Assembly (NCBI RefSeq): GCF_025399195.1
Contig: NW_026252097.1
Coordinates: 303,077 to 367,076 of the forward strand
From: Umbelopsis ramanniana AG
Lineage: Eukaryota; Mucoromycota; Umbelopsidomycetes; Umbelopsidales; Umbelopsidaceae
DNA length: 64,000 nucleotides
Direction of reading: 5' to 3'
Shown: positions 1 through 10,834 of the stretch, one piece after another
Layout: each line of letters starts with the position of its first letter
Position numbering within the stretch: the stretch's first letter is position 1
Notes under the pieces: generated by a model
Database searches by the model: none
Seen by the model: only the letters and a program-made list of their open reading frames with translations
Told to the model about the DNA's origin: nothing
Made by a program: the position numbers and the translations under genes

Positions 1-1208
1 CAAGAATAATTCTCGCAAGATTCCCATACAGCCATTGAAGCCGCGCGTCTCAAGATGACGGACTGGGATGTCTTCCTCCGGTACCCAGCCCCAAACAACC
101 CGGCGATTGTGTACTGGATCATGAAATGAGTTGGCAGCATAGTAAACGCCATGATCAAGGATTCCGCCGTATTTGTACTGGAGTTGTACATTGTCACCGG
201 TTTTAACCAGATCGCCCGACATCCAAAGTCCCCAGCGGGCTGTCCGTTCTTGAAGACCTTCCGGTAACACCATGTTCACCAAATGATCGCGCTGTGCACC
301 GCCTTCAGCCCCCAAAATGAGAAACTCTTGGGATGTAGTACCGTCCTCCAAAGTCATAAAGTTCGTGACCTCCCAATTGACTCCAAAATCACCAGACCAC
401 TTCTTAGATGGCCTAAAGTTAAGTCCTAAACTAGTCACCAAAGGTCCGAGGTAGTTCCATCTGGACAAGTCGTTGGCATCGATCTCATAAATGTAAGAGT
501 TTGGCTCAATACCTTTGCTGCCGCCTGAGATAATGCCATAAAGGGATTCTGTAGATACCCCACAAGCCTTATCAAACGCTGCCCATTTCTGTATGTAAGG
601 GTCTCTCCAGCCGGTCATCTCTTTGATGGATTCTGGAGGGCCTTTCAGGATGGGGTTTTCAAAGCCTTTCGTCCAAGTTTTGCCTTGGTCAGTGGAGGTG
701 GCATAGCTGAGTGACTCTTGTCCATAGTGATATGGGATGTTGAATTTCAAAGGTAGCTTGTTCACCGAGGTGTAAAAGGCTGTGAGCTGATTTTTCTCTT
801 GATGCATCCCACTAGGTTGGAAGCAGCCAGTGAAAACGCCTTCTCGATCATATTCAGAGGTCGGTTCAAGCGCTGGTCGGTCGCCGCCCACTCTGTCCCA
901 GTGAACGAGATCTTTGCTGACAGAATGGCCCCAGGACATATTTCCCCACTCGATTCCTTTAGGGTTCCCTAAACACAATGTTTCTTGTCAGTAAGGTGTG
1001 ACTATGCGCAGCTCAGGAAGCAGATCTCTTTACATTGGTAAAAAATATGGTATAGCTTGGTCTCTGTGTCATAACCTGGGGCACATGGGTCGTTCATCCA
1101 TCCATGAGGAGGTGTAAAATGGTACCATAGAGGCACACCTGTGGACTGACCAGTACGTTCATGGCTGTTGTTGAGATGTTGATCAGGGTTGTTGGCTTCC
1201 AAAGTCAT
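1..1208 (-). CDS. GH32 invertase-like beta-fructofuranosidase (partial, C-terminus off the left edge)
   Basis: Glycoside hydrolase family 32, expected to hydrolyse terminal beta-fructosides such as sucrose or fructo-oligosaccharides. Visible motifs are WMNDPCAP (nucleophile Asp), FYQWNP, WGNMSWGHS, GWRDP (the RDP transition-state Asp) and NWEVTNF (acid/base Glu), so all three catalytic carboxylates are present. The WMNDPC form, rather than WMNDPNG, is the one I associate with intracellular fungal enzymes of the SucB kind; no signal peptide is seen. One intron at 969-1033 joins YHIFYQ to WNPKGIEWG. The ATG at 1208 is the only in-frame one. The frame stays open upstream to 1490 and reads plausibly (CPRI, GIGATLKDYKIFRL), so the true N-terminus may include an upstream exon that I could not place. 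It is divergent from a sugar permease 337 bases away, or much less if the frame is extended. Confidence 0.85.
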
Positions 1209-1495
1209 AGGTATCGTTTCTCTATCAGTTACGCCATATGAATAACATATATTTATAAAATCGTCATTCGTGCTCAGCCTGTCAACGATCTCCAGTCGGA
1301 ATATCTTGTAATCTTTCAGCGTCGCACCAATGCCTGGTACCCGGCAGATTCTGGGACACAAAGACGGAGCTGTGGTGGCCAATCCTTTTTTAGTACTTAG
1401 ATACTCAACCAGATTACGGTTTCCGTCACAATGAAAATTCCCATAGTTGTTTGCACATATAATAAGTTGGTTTCCCCGCAAAAAAAAAATTTACA

Positions 1496-1502
1496 TATAA
1501 AA
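1496..1502 (+). promoter_or_regulatory. TATA box of the sugar permease gene
   Basis: TATAAAA lies 43 bases before the chosen permease ATG. It sits in the very short gap between the two divergent sugar genes, so the promoter is probably shared. It also argues against the earlier in-frame ATG at 1431. Confidence 0.5.
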
Positions 1503-1544
1503 AACCCCACAACTCACTTTTTTTTGACCTGGCACAAAGCTTTG

Positions 1545-3209
1545 ATGGTTACTGCACACAAGAAATCCGGGGATATTGATTATTCCGTCGTTGATCCAAA
1601 TAACAAATGGAAAATCCTAAGGCATCACTGGAGATATGCCTTATGGGCTCTTTGGACAGCCATGGGTTCCATGATGCAAGGCTTTGACTACACCGTGGGT
1701 GGTCAACTATTGGCCATGCCAGCTTTCAAGCAGCAATTTGGTACGCTGGTTGACGGAGATTACATCATCAGAGCATCTATCATCTCCGCATGGTCTGTGT
1801 TAGGTTTGGGCCTTGACCTTATTACTGCTATTATCATCACCCCTATCATCGACCGTTGGGGCCGCAAGCCTTTCATTGCCGTGGCTGCTCTCATCTCCAC
1901 TGGTGCTGTTATCATTCAACAATTATCTACGGAATGGAGGCTCCAATTAGTTGGTCGTGGTCTCAACGGTGTTGCCATCGGTATCATGTTCACCATTTCT
2001 CCACTCTGGATTGGAGAGACCTGTCGACCGGAACTTCGAGGATTTTTCCTTTGCTGTTTCAATTCAAGTATCGTCCTGGGACAGTTTCTAATGGTTGTCA
2101 TCAGTGAAGGCTCCAGTCACATCAACGGAAAATGGAGCTACCTTACGCCTTTTGTCACAGAATATTTCTTTCCGGCATTGTACCTGGCATTTTTTATTTG
2201 GTTTCCTGAATCCCCCTATTGGCTGGTCAAGATGGGAGATAACGAGAAGGCCTTGAGATCATTGCATAGAATGTACGGTATTGATGATGATGAATTCTAT
2301 CAATTCGAGCTCAAACGTCTGCAGGCGGATGTGGTGTCTTCCGATGAAACCCAAGGATCCTCTTCAAAGAACGCCACTTCCATTTGGTCGCAAACAGCCA
2401 TGCTTGAGTGCTTCAAGGGCAAGAACTTGAAGCGAACGATGACTTCTATTGTCGTCACTAGTACCCAACAACTTGTTGGTGCATCCTTCGTCACAGGCTA
2501 TGTCACGTACTTCTTGCAACTCATCGGCATCAGCCAGTCCTTCCTGGTCTCGGTGGTCCTCTTTGTTTTCATGCTGATGTCCACACTTGCCTCATTCCCG
2601 CTTGTAGAAATTGTTGGAAGACGAACCATGATTGTCCCTGCTGTTTTTGTCTTGGCACTTATCAATTTGCTCATTGGAATAATGGGATGCATCAGCAACA
2701 CTGTAGCTGCAGGATGGGCTATCCTTGTTCTCATTTTCCTTTGGGCCATCATCTACCAGTGCTCCATTGGGGCCGTTGGTTTCGTACTTGCATCCGAAAT
2801 TGCTACGTTACATCTTCGTGCTGCCACTCAAGGTCTTGTCACCGTCAGCAACTGCGTTTGGGGTCTGGTTTTCCAGTTCACCGTCCCATACATGATTAAT
2901 CCGGACGCCGGCAATCTTGGAGGCAAAACAGGATTTATCTTCTTCGGATGTGCTCTTCTTGCCAGTATCGCATGCTATTTCCTCGTTCCAGAAACAAAAG
3001 GAATGTCATTCGAGATGCTGGACGACCTGTATGCCAACAATGTCAAGCCCTGGAACTTTAAAAAGGTTGCGGCTGAAAAAAGTGCGCTACGCAACGATAC
3101 CGAGAGCCAGAGCAGAGGTTCCTTATGTCGTGACACTGGCCTTGGAAAGGTGGAAGTGCAAGAGATTGAGATGAAGTCTCCAAGCGTCGATGAAAAACCA
3201 TCGAACTAG
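1545..3209 (+). CDS. MFS sugar-porter family permease
   Basis: A 554-residue, intronless, twelve-helix transporter of the major facilitator superfamily sugar-porter family, acting at the plasma membrane, probably as a sugar/proton symporter. Family marks seen are DRWGRKP after TM2, PESPYWLVK after TM6, QQLVGASF...TGYVTYF in TM7, VGRRTMI in the second half, and PETKGMSFE after TM12. The N-terminal MGSMMQGFDYTVGG resembles fungal alpha-glucoside and sucrose permeases, but the substrate cannot be read from sequence. The start at 1545 (MVTAHKKSG) was chosen over the in-frame ATG at 1431 because a TATA box lies between them and because the 1431 start would add a tail unlike the family. Its divergent neighbour is a GH32 enzyme, which suggests uptake followed by intracellular cleavage of a fructoside. 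Confidence 0.92.
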   Translation: MVTAHKKSGDIDYSVVDPNNKWKILRHHWRYALWALWTAMGSMMQGFDYTVGGQLLAMPAFKQQFGTLVDGDYIIRASIISAWSVLGLGLDLITAIIITPIIDRWGRKPFIAVAALISTGAVIIQQLSTEWRLQLVGRGLNGVAIGIMFTISPLWIGETCRPELRGFFLCCFNSSIVLGQFLMVVISEGSSHINGKWSYLTPFVTEYFFPALYLAFFIWFPESPYWLVKMGDNEKALRSLHRMYGIDDDEFYQFELKRLQADVVSSDETQGSSSKNATSIWSQTAMLECFKGKNLKRTMTSIVVTSTQQLVGASFVTGYVTYFLQLIGISQSFLVSVVLFVFMLMSTLASFPLVEIVGRRTMIVPAVFVLALINLLIGIMGCISNTVAAGWAILVLIFLWAIIYQCSIGAVGFVLASEIATLHLRAATQGLVTVSNCVWGLVFQFTVPYMINPDAGNLGGKTGFIFFGCALLASIACYFLVPETKGMSFEMLDDLYANNVKPWNFKKVAAEKSALRNDTESQSRGSLCRDTGLGKVEVQEIEMKSPSVDEKPSN

Positions 3210-5096
3210 TATAAGTAATAACCCTCAGTCAAGAAGTGGTTTACGTGGAGAAAACCAGTCCATGCCAGTGATTTTTTGACATTCCTTGCTACAAGGCAAT
3301 GTGATGGCCATGTCAATTCTTGAAATAAATGATGTACATATAACTCAAGTGTAACCTCCCTCCGTGATGCATTTGGCATCTGCTTTTGATCCAGACAACT
3401 CGTAGACGTAGGTTTCATCAATCCACTCCGAACAGATATTTAGGCACAGAATTTCAAAAATCTATCATACTGGCGCTTTTGTGACTGATATTGTTTGCAT
3501 TCACCAGCACCTGAGCGAGTGGTTTGACGAATCGATAAGACTTTTGCTGACCGGCGTATCTGTGCTTTGGTCGGTGCCAAGGAACAAGCGAAATTCCATC
3601 ACCCCTGCCAAAGCAAAGAGTATCTGATCAAATATGCACGAACAAATCGGCCCGAAATGCCGATCGGTGACTTTGATACAGCGCGCACTTTCATCTTGAG
3701 GGAATTTAGATATCCAACTTCCGTGGCAGTCAGCGCTGATGCGATAGCTTTATGGCGCAGAATTATGGCGCAGAATGGTTCTCGAAAGTGAAAGCAAAAA
3801 TCGCATACCACCAATTATTTTTGCACAACACAGTACTGACAAGAAAGCGCTATTATTACTAATGCCAAGTAAATGTCTCGTGCTGCTGGGTTATCACATA
3901 GAATTCTGTACATGCCCTGGGCCAACGTCAAACAAACCGTCTGTCAATTTGAGGGGTGCGTCCCCCTTTGAAATGGCGTAAAAATGATTCAATTTTGCTA
4001 ATACTGTAAGAGCGAAACGGTCCTGTCATGCCGATCACCGGACTGGCAAAAGGTACAGTATGTTATTAGAAAGTGACGGAGACCAGCCACGCAATAGAAG
4101 CAGCCGATCGGTCAGGAAAAGTCAGTTGAGACGCAGGGCAATAAGTGAACTATTTGCCATAGCTGTCGCTGTTGAAACATGAAGTGTTGAACTGGATTCT
4201 CTTACACATGGTTCATAAAGTCATCGGTGCATCTTGCTGCTGTTGCGTAGCCACCATGTTCGCTCACCGTCGATCGGTGAAACACGTTTTTAAAAAGTCT
4301 ATTTCTCTGGCGATGGGTCGGTGATCGGTTTGTGTAAGCTCATCGGCTCTAGAATATATTGGATTTAGGTATGCGTACTGGCAGCCATTACTCCGATATG
4401 GTGTTGGTTATAGCTGGACTTAAAAGGCTCATTTATGCAAAGTAAGCATTATGGAAAAAGTTATTATTACTTTGAATGGTGGCTAGTCAATGTTTCATTT
4501 TCATTACGTGTATCACAGCAACCATTGTGGGTTTCTTTGCACAGAAATGCGTTGCAGTGATCCAGACCCTTACCAAGATTGACTGGGTTTGTTATAATTG
4601 ACTTTTTGGTATCAGTTCGCTGTTTCCAGAACAATCCTCGCATGCTTGAACTACACAATGCTGTACAGGAGTCTTAAATTATCAGTTGATTCGAATGCAG
4701 TTCGCAAGGAAATAGAAACATGGGATGGTAACAAGGGTGCCTGATGGACATAGGGCACGGCTTAATGGGCAGCCTCACTGCGCCTTTCATCGGCATCTCT
4801 TAGTTGAGGGCAACGTGTACCACAAGGGACGGAAAATAGGCTTATGTGGACATAGAATTGCAAGAAGGGCGGCGGCTGTTCCGCGCACAGATGATGAAGC
4901 TATGGCTGTGAAAGACTTGGCAGTGGACGAAAATACCTGGCAATCCCTCCTTTGACTCCGCTATAAAAATCTCGTTAGTTGCAACCCCGGAACTACCCAG
5001 CAAGTCAGCCCAGCTTGATACATAAAAAGCCCTCTGCATTAAATACCCAACCTCTTTTCCACAGTTCCATCTTCTACTTCTCTTCTTCAAAAGCCA
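3210..5096. other. Intergenic region, no gene seen
   Basis: About 1.9 kb between the permease and the GH9 gene. Short open frames here lack coding character. It contains five copies of a GATCGG-centred motif between 3659 and 4335 (see findings). Nothing else was recognised. Confidence 0.6.
4972..4979 (+). promoter_or_regulatory. TATA box of the GH9 gene
   Basis: TATAAAAA about 120 bases before the GH9 ATG, followed by a pyrimidine-rich leader (TTCTACTTCTCTTCTTC) just before the start codon. Confidence 0.45.
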
Positions 5097-7076
5097 ATGC
5101 GTTGGCTATCAAAGGCTATCCCTGCCTTGTCGCTTTTGGCTCTACAGGCATTAGCCCAGGACAGCACCACTACATCCAATCCAACATCTACGACCACAGT
5201 CAACCAAGCCTACACTACACTACTATCGGACTCATTGCTGTTCTATGAAGCACAGCGAAGTGGTCAGTTACCTGCTAATAACCGAGTGCCATGGTAAGTC
5301 CCTTCTATTTCCAATGAAAGGGACATAAAAAAAAAGTGTGGTAGGAGGCGATGCAGTGGAAATTGAGGGGGCACACAAATAGTAACTGGCTGATAACCCC
5401 GGTTCTGACAAAAATAAAAAAAAATCCTATTCTTACTTACCAGGCGCCACGACTCAGCCCTTCAAGATGGATCCGACAACAATGTCAACTTGACGGGAGG
5501 ATACTATGATGCAGGGTAATGTAGACTGTGAATGAATACGTACGTATAACCGCACTAACCAACCTGGTTTTGCACGTGTAGTGATTACCTCAAATTCACC
5601 TTGCCAATGGCATACTCCATGTCCATTGTGAACTGGGGTGCTATAGAATATTTCCAAGGCTATCAATCGGCCAACCAAGACGGCTACCTGCGAGATATGG
5701 TCAAATGGGGAAGCGACTGGTTAATTCAAGCTCACCCTCAGCCCAATGTATTTTATGTCCAGGTGAGTGCGAGCAAAAAATTAAGCATCCATTGTTTGAA
5801 AATAAATTTGCTTACTCGTCTGACGTGACAGGTCGGCAATGGTGATGTGGATAACAATTACTGGGGCCCTGATACCAATATTCCAACACCTCGCCCTTCG
5901 TATATGGTCAACAGCACAGCTCCTGGAACCGACGTTGCAGCATTAGGAGCCGCGGCCTTTGCATCGGCTTCGTATCTTTTTAGAAACAGGTTCAACGACA
6001 GTGTGTATGCTGATACGTTGATGCAACACGGAATTTCATTGTTCGAATTCGCTGAAACGGCTCAACCTCAGCAACCTTACACCAAGTCTATTCCCGCCAT
6101 TGCGGAATTTTACCAGACCAATACAGTTCAGAACCAGCTGGTGTGGGGAGCGCTCTGGCTTTATCGGGCCACGGGCAATCAGACGTATTTGACCAAGGCC
6201 AGCAATTACTTTGACCAATTCAAGCTTGGAAGTGTGGATATCACCCCCATGGATTGGAGCGATCAGTCGGGAGGCGTGTTTGTGCTTGGCAGTATGTTGG
6301 ATACCACGACGGATAAATACAAGGTGGCGGCAGAAAGGTACCTGGATGCACTGACGCAAGGTCAATCCCCTTGCAGCTTTACAGGAGGTGGCTTATTATG
6401 GTGTGGGCAATCCAGCGCTTCCAATTCGCTGATTCCCGCGCAAGATACGGCTCTGCTTGCTTTATTGTATAGCCCAATCAACAGTGACAAAGGAAGCGGC
6501 TATGTCAAGTTTGCTCTAGGACAAATTAACTACATGCTTGGCAATAACCCTATGTAAGTGATTCATTTCCTATTTGGGTATTGAATACCGTGGTTGCGGA
6601 TTTGGTACCTAACACTATCGACACCTAGGTTGACACCGTATGTTGTGGGTGTTCATATGAACTCACCTGCCAATCCTCATCACGCTGGTGCGTCGGGCGG
6701 TACCGATATTGGCAACATCAACACTTCCCCTCCCACTGAAGAATATGTCTTGTATGGAGCTGTGGTGGGTGGCCCGGGTCAAGACGACTTGTTTTATGAT
6801 GTTCGTGACGATTGGCAGCAGTCGGAGGTGGCGCTAGACTATAACGCTCCCTTCCAAGGTCTAGTGGCGTACCAGCTTGTCACCAACGCCTCCGACCCAC
6901 CGTATACCACCATCACCCAGCCCAGACCCGCCATCAAGAAACCATTCCCCAAGTGGGCCATTGCCGTCATTGTCATCATCCTCTTGCTCATCTTGGTTGC
7001 ACTCGGTTTATTGTGGTGGAAGCGACGAAGAATCGCTGAATGGCGCCACCGTAGAAACCAAAAGCAAAATTGGTGA
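5097..7076 (+). CDS. GH9 endoglucanase with C-terminal membrane anchor
   Basis: Family 9 glycoside hydrolase (endo-beta-1,4-glucanase), 539 residues. Exons are 5097-5293, 5444-5515, 5582-5762, 5832-6553 and 6629-7076. A signal peptide (residues 1-20, ending ALA-QD) and a Ser/Thr-rich stretch precede the (alpha/alpha)6 barrel. Catalytic marks are GGYYDAGD (base and nucleophile-water Asp pair) and SEVALDYNAPF (acid Glu). NPHHAGASGG replaces the bacterial/plant HHR signature, as I know from fungal GH9. After the catalytic domain comes a Pro-rich stem, then a single strongly hydrophobic helix (about residues 495-518) and a basic cytosolic tail (WKRRRIAEWRHRR), giving a type I surface-anchored enzyme. 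It may act on its own wall or on plant cellulose. Confidence 0.93.
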
Positions 7077-7596
7077 ACGTCTCTCTCGTGTAACATGGGT
7101 AAAGGCACGCAGTTTTGTTATTCTGTACAACCCGTCTTTTTCTTTTGCAATGGACATTTTATTATACCAGCTTTCTTACAGCTAAAAATAAAAACACACG
7201 CCTACATAGAAACAAGGTTATTCCCATCCCGCTGTTTGCAGATTTATAGATTGTTTTATTTTCTCTGTGAGGAAAAACATTGTATGGCGATAACGATCGA
7301 ACTAGTAAAGCAAACTGGGCACGCATACAGACGTGCATCAGGCTATGTACAAACAGTAAGGAAAGGAAAGAAAAAAAGATATACCAGACAGAAAGAGATA
7401 AGGAAAAAAGAAGAAGCGTCTATATTTTGTGATGTTTTTGGGTGGCCAGGTTTGGGGGGTTTTTTTGTAACGGTGTCTTTGATGATTGCTTGTATATTCA
7501 GAAACCGGAGGGGTCGGTAGGGTTGTGTCCGTTCAAAGAACCAAGAATGTGGAGCCTTCTAGGCTCTGAATTTTTTAAATTTTTTTTTTTTACTAT
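7077..7596. other. Convergent 3' intergenic region
   Basis: Space between the GH9 stop and the Zn2Cys6 factor stop, which converge here. It is A-rich then T-rich, as expected for two 3' untranslated regions. No coding signal or structured element was recognised. Confidence 0.6.
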
Positions 7597-8911
7597 TTAC
7601 CACCCGTTGCTGCCATGGTTATTACCAACCCATTGCTGTTGCTGAGGATGATGGTTTTCATTCACAACGTTTTGAAGGGACGGCAAGCCCCATGACTTTT
7701 GGTCGTCGAGACGACCGGGGCTAGAACCAGGTGTTCCGTAGACTTGCTGTGAGGGGGGTTGTTGAGCATTTAAATAAGCAGGCTTGCCAGTGGGTGGAGG
7801 AGGAGATCTAGATTGCTTCTTTTCAGTAGGTTTATCTTCATCGCTGTGATCCAGCACGGCGCTGCAGAGCTGAGAAAGAATGTTCAACTTGTTTCCATCC
7901 TCATCCTCATCCTCGTTGGTTTCAGACCGAGGAGTAGATTGCTGGTGCTGTTGATGATGATGTTGCTGCTGCTGCTGCTGAGGGGGTCTCTGATGCTGCT
8001 GCTGCTGATGATGGTGCTGTTGTTGTTGCACATTAGGGGAAGGTGAGTGGGACATAGAGCGGGCTAGCACATCACCAGGCTGCGACGGTACCACCATTTG
8101 ATAAGGCAATGAGTGGTGGTACATGGGATGTTGTCCAGGCATCATGTAGGAAACGTTGCTAGATTGCTGCTGTTGGCCCAACATGGACTGGTCCTTGGCG
8201 TAACCATAATTCTGTTGATAGGCAAAAGCATCGTATTGATTATGCTGGCCATAGGGAGGAGGAGCGCTACCATAAGCAGAGAATGGAAGAGGGGAACGCA
8301 AGGCAGGCGATCCTGAAGGAGTATCATAAAGAGAAGAAGGCTGAGGGCTGCTGTTATTGCTATCGCCCACTGAACCAGAAGCAGAGCCTTGCTCTCCCTT
8401 GACTCTTCGCTTGTAAGGGCCACGCTTAACGCCCTTCTTTCTTTCCTTGCGGACAGAATTGACGCAGGTATCGGTCAAACCAAACTTGATACAGCGTTGG
8501 CAAGGTCTGCCGTCATCGCATTTTTTGCAGGCCTTTTGGCAATTCACTGAAAAAAAAAAAAGGGGCAATTTAAGTAAGTAAAGGGATGATCGGAAAGTGA
8601 GTTGGGCGGGGGCGGGGTATGGTTCCGGTCCCGCCATTTCTACAAGATTCCAACAAACACATACCACAGGCATTCTTGACTTGCTTGCGTTTCTGACCGG
8701 GTAACTTGCCATTGACCGGGGGAAGAGTGGCAGACTGTTGTTGGCCAAGAGGGTCATGAAGGTGGGGTGGAGCTTGCTGATGATCAAACTGGTGAGACGA
8801 CATCATGGGGATGGGCGGCATCATCGAAGGCGGAGGTTGGTCATGTTGCTGAGACGGAGGTTGCTGACCATAAGGATACCCAGAATAGTATTGGTGTTGA
8901 AGCGACTGCAT
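7597..8911 (-). CDS. Zn(2)Cys(6) transcription factor with Gln/His-rich tail
   Basis: Two exons, 8665-8911 and 7597-8546, give 398 residues. The binuclear zinc cluster at about residues 81-108 has spacing C-x2-C-x6-C-x5-C-x2-C-x8-C (ACVNCQKACKKC...RPCQRC...DTC). It is split by the intron directly after the first Cys. A highly basic run (RKERKKGVKRGPYKRR) follows and probably serves as linker and nuclear localisation signal. The rest is low-complexity Ser/Pro/Gln/His, including poly-Gln and His-Gln tracts encoded by CAG/CAT-type repeats at about 7935-8030, consistent with an activation region. No fungal-specific middle homology domain is visible. DNA target and pathway are unknown. Similar cluster-plus-KRGPYKR proteins occur widely in fungi, but I do not assign a named orthologue. 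Confidence 0.85.
7935..8030. repeat. CAG/CTG-type triplet repeat (poly-Gln coding)
   Basis: Imperfect CTG/TTG/ATG triplets on the plus strand encode Gln- and His-rich runs of the zinc-cluster factor on the minus strand. Such tracts are length-variable between strains. Confidence 0.7.
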
Positions 8912-10300
8912 TCTTCAGGACAGAAGGAACGGTGAGGAGGATAAAGGAAAGAAGGAAGGAATCCAAAAAAAAAAAAAAAGTGACGGCAGAGGGAAACCAA
9001 AAAAAATCTTTTTTATTTTCTTTTACCCAACCAATTCTGTTCTAAACGTTCACTATCCAATCAATTTAGATCTTCTGTTGCAACATAGATGGTTTTTTTT
9101 TTTATTATTCTTTTCAAAAGCTGAATTATCAAAAGGCATGGCTGTAAACGTGGCTTTCAATGTCCACTTGGTGGGGGGGGACACACAATCTAAATGTAAT
9201 TTGGAAAGATTTTTCTGTCTAGGCACTTAAACTTGACCAATTAATGATGCCTCACATTAATTGAAGCAGTAAAATCATTTGACTTGGCTCAAACATCGTT
9301 TCAGAAAATCCAATCTTCTTTTTTTTCTCCTATAAAGAGGCCCCGAGCCGGATGATGAATTCTTTGGTCATTTAAGTCCGCTTACTCGGAGGGACCGAAG
9401 GAAATAGCCAGGGCAGCTTGACTCTCTTAATGAAACGTATGCTCATGGATGATCATTACCATGTTGGCCATAGCCTCCGTGTGGCCACGTTATGAAAAGG
9501 TGATAAATGCACGATGAATAGTGCTTACGTGAGATGAATCAATCTAAAAATACAATAGGGCAAGCTGGTGTGTGACGCGTTCATTCTTGGAGTCAACCTC
9601 CATGTTGAAGTAGGTAAGGGAGGTGAAGAAGTGGTAAAGAAGTGACCAGTATTTTTGAATACAGATGCATGGATTTTCAGCGGGAAAACGCTGTATCATT
9701 GAAAGCCCCCTAGGAAATTACAAATTGTACTCGATGGCGGGACAACACGAAGGGACGCGCCAATATCAATTCTTTTATCGGGGAAATCGCTGCTATAATT
9801 TTTTTAGTGTTTCGAATTGCGCCTTGGCAAAAAAGCTTACTACTTCCATGCATCAGGCTCTGGCCACCCCATGACTTTGCCTTATATCACGATGGGAATA
9901 CAAGATCTATGGCTCAGGCAGTGAAGGTCAGGTGGGGAGCCGAATATTGGCTTGGATGATATAAATAAATAAATGTAAGTGTGAGGTGTATTTCGTCTTG
10001 TAGTTATAGCCGGTAAGAAAATGGGATAAAATATAGGTATCCAGCAGAGCAACAAAAAAAGTAACAAATAATAGTGATAAGGTGTACACTGTCAGGGACG
10101 GGGGGTATATACAATTGTAATTGTAGTAGTACATGTATGGCTGAGAAGTTGGGGTTTGGCTGGTTAGAAGAAAAAAGTTATAACGGAAATGTGGAATCTT
10201 CAACACCATACAACATTATATATGTAGGAGATGTGTATGTTATGTATCTTGTGGAAAGGAGGCCACTCATTTCTATCCCTTTTTTTCAATCAAATCCGGT
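8912..10300. other. Intergenic region upstream of the Zn2Cys6 gene
   Basis: About 1.4 kb with several poly-A/poly-T runs near 8970-9010 and 9093-9103. It acts as 5' region for the zinc-cluster gene (left) and 3' region for the WWE-like gene (right). No gene was found; short frames here look random. Confidence 0.55.
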
Positions 10301-10834
10301 CTACCAACCATCAGGTTGAGCCGTAATGCGACCTTCCCATGACTGAGCTTGTTCATCATGATCCATCCATGCATCGGGTTGCAGGACCCTGCTTAGTCTG
10401 TATTTGATGCCAAGATAGCTCAAGTAGTTTGCTCTTGGAAACACTCGAACCCGCTTAACCGATGGAAAGTGGGAATCCTCAATGTCCACAAACGTTCCTC
10501 CCAGACTCAGAGTCTGCTCTAGTCGGCCTTGGTTTTGAAAGTCAAAAGGAGCCCACTTCTCTTGTAAAAACACGAGCCACGTGAAGTAAGATCCGTTGTT
10601 AGTGGATGATGTAGCGTTGGTCGAACTAGCAGCTGAAGCAGCCGCGTTGGCGGCGGCAGTTGCAGGATCCTCCAGACGATGTAAGCCTCCTGAAGCACTG
10701 GGTTGAAGTGCTGTATCTCTGCTGCGCCGTGGTGGGCTGGCATTGAAACTTCGATTATTATAATGATAAGGCGATACGATGGAGGAGTAGGTGTCTGGGT
10801 TCATTTCAGGTTGGCGGGATGGATACAGATACAT
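10301..10834 (-). CDS. Small protein with a WWE-like domain
   Basis: Single exon, 177 residues from the ATG at 10834 (a second in-frame ATG lies at 10804). The N-terminal 75 residues are low complexity (Ser, Asn, Ala run). The folded part, about residues 78-150, has YFTWLVFLQEKWAPFD, then a LEQTL helix, then alternating strands FVDIED and VKRVRVFP. This spacing (aromatic, W-x-P-[YF]-[DN], LE, beta strands) resembles WWE domains, which bind ADP-ribose derivatives or ubiquitin-system partners. The call is by eye only and the second Trp-rich strand is not perfect. No catalytic domain accompanies it. Confidence 0.6.
   Translation of the reverse strand: MYLYPSRQPEMNPDTYSSIVSPYHYNNRSFNASPPRRSRDTALQPSASGGLHRLEDPATAAANAAASAASSTNATSSTNNGSYFTWLVFLQEKWAPFDFQNQGRLEQTLSLGGTFVDIEDSHFPSVKRVRVFPRANYLSYLGIKYRLSRVLQPDAWMDHDEQAQSWEGRITAQPDGW

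Noticed and set aside
7935-8030. CAG-type triplet array as a separate repeat element
   Set aside because: It lies fully within the coding frame of the zinc-cluster factor and encodes Gln/His runs; kept only as an internal repeat.
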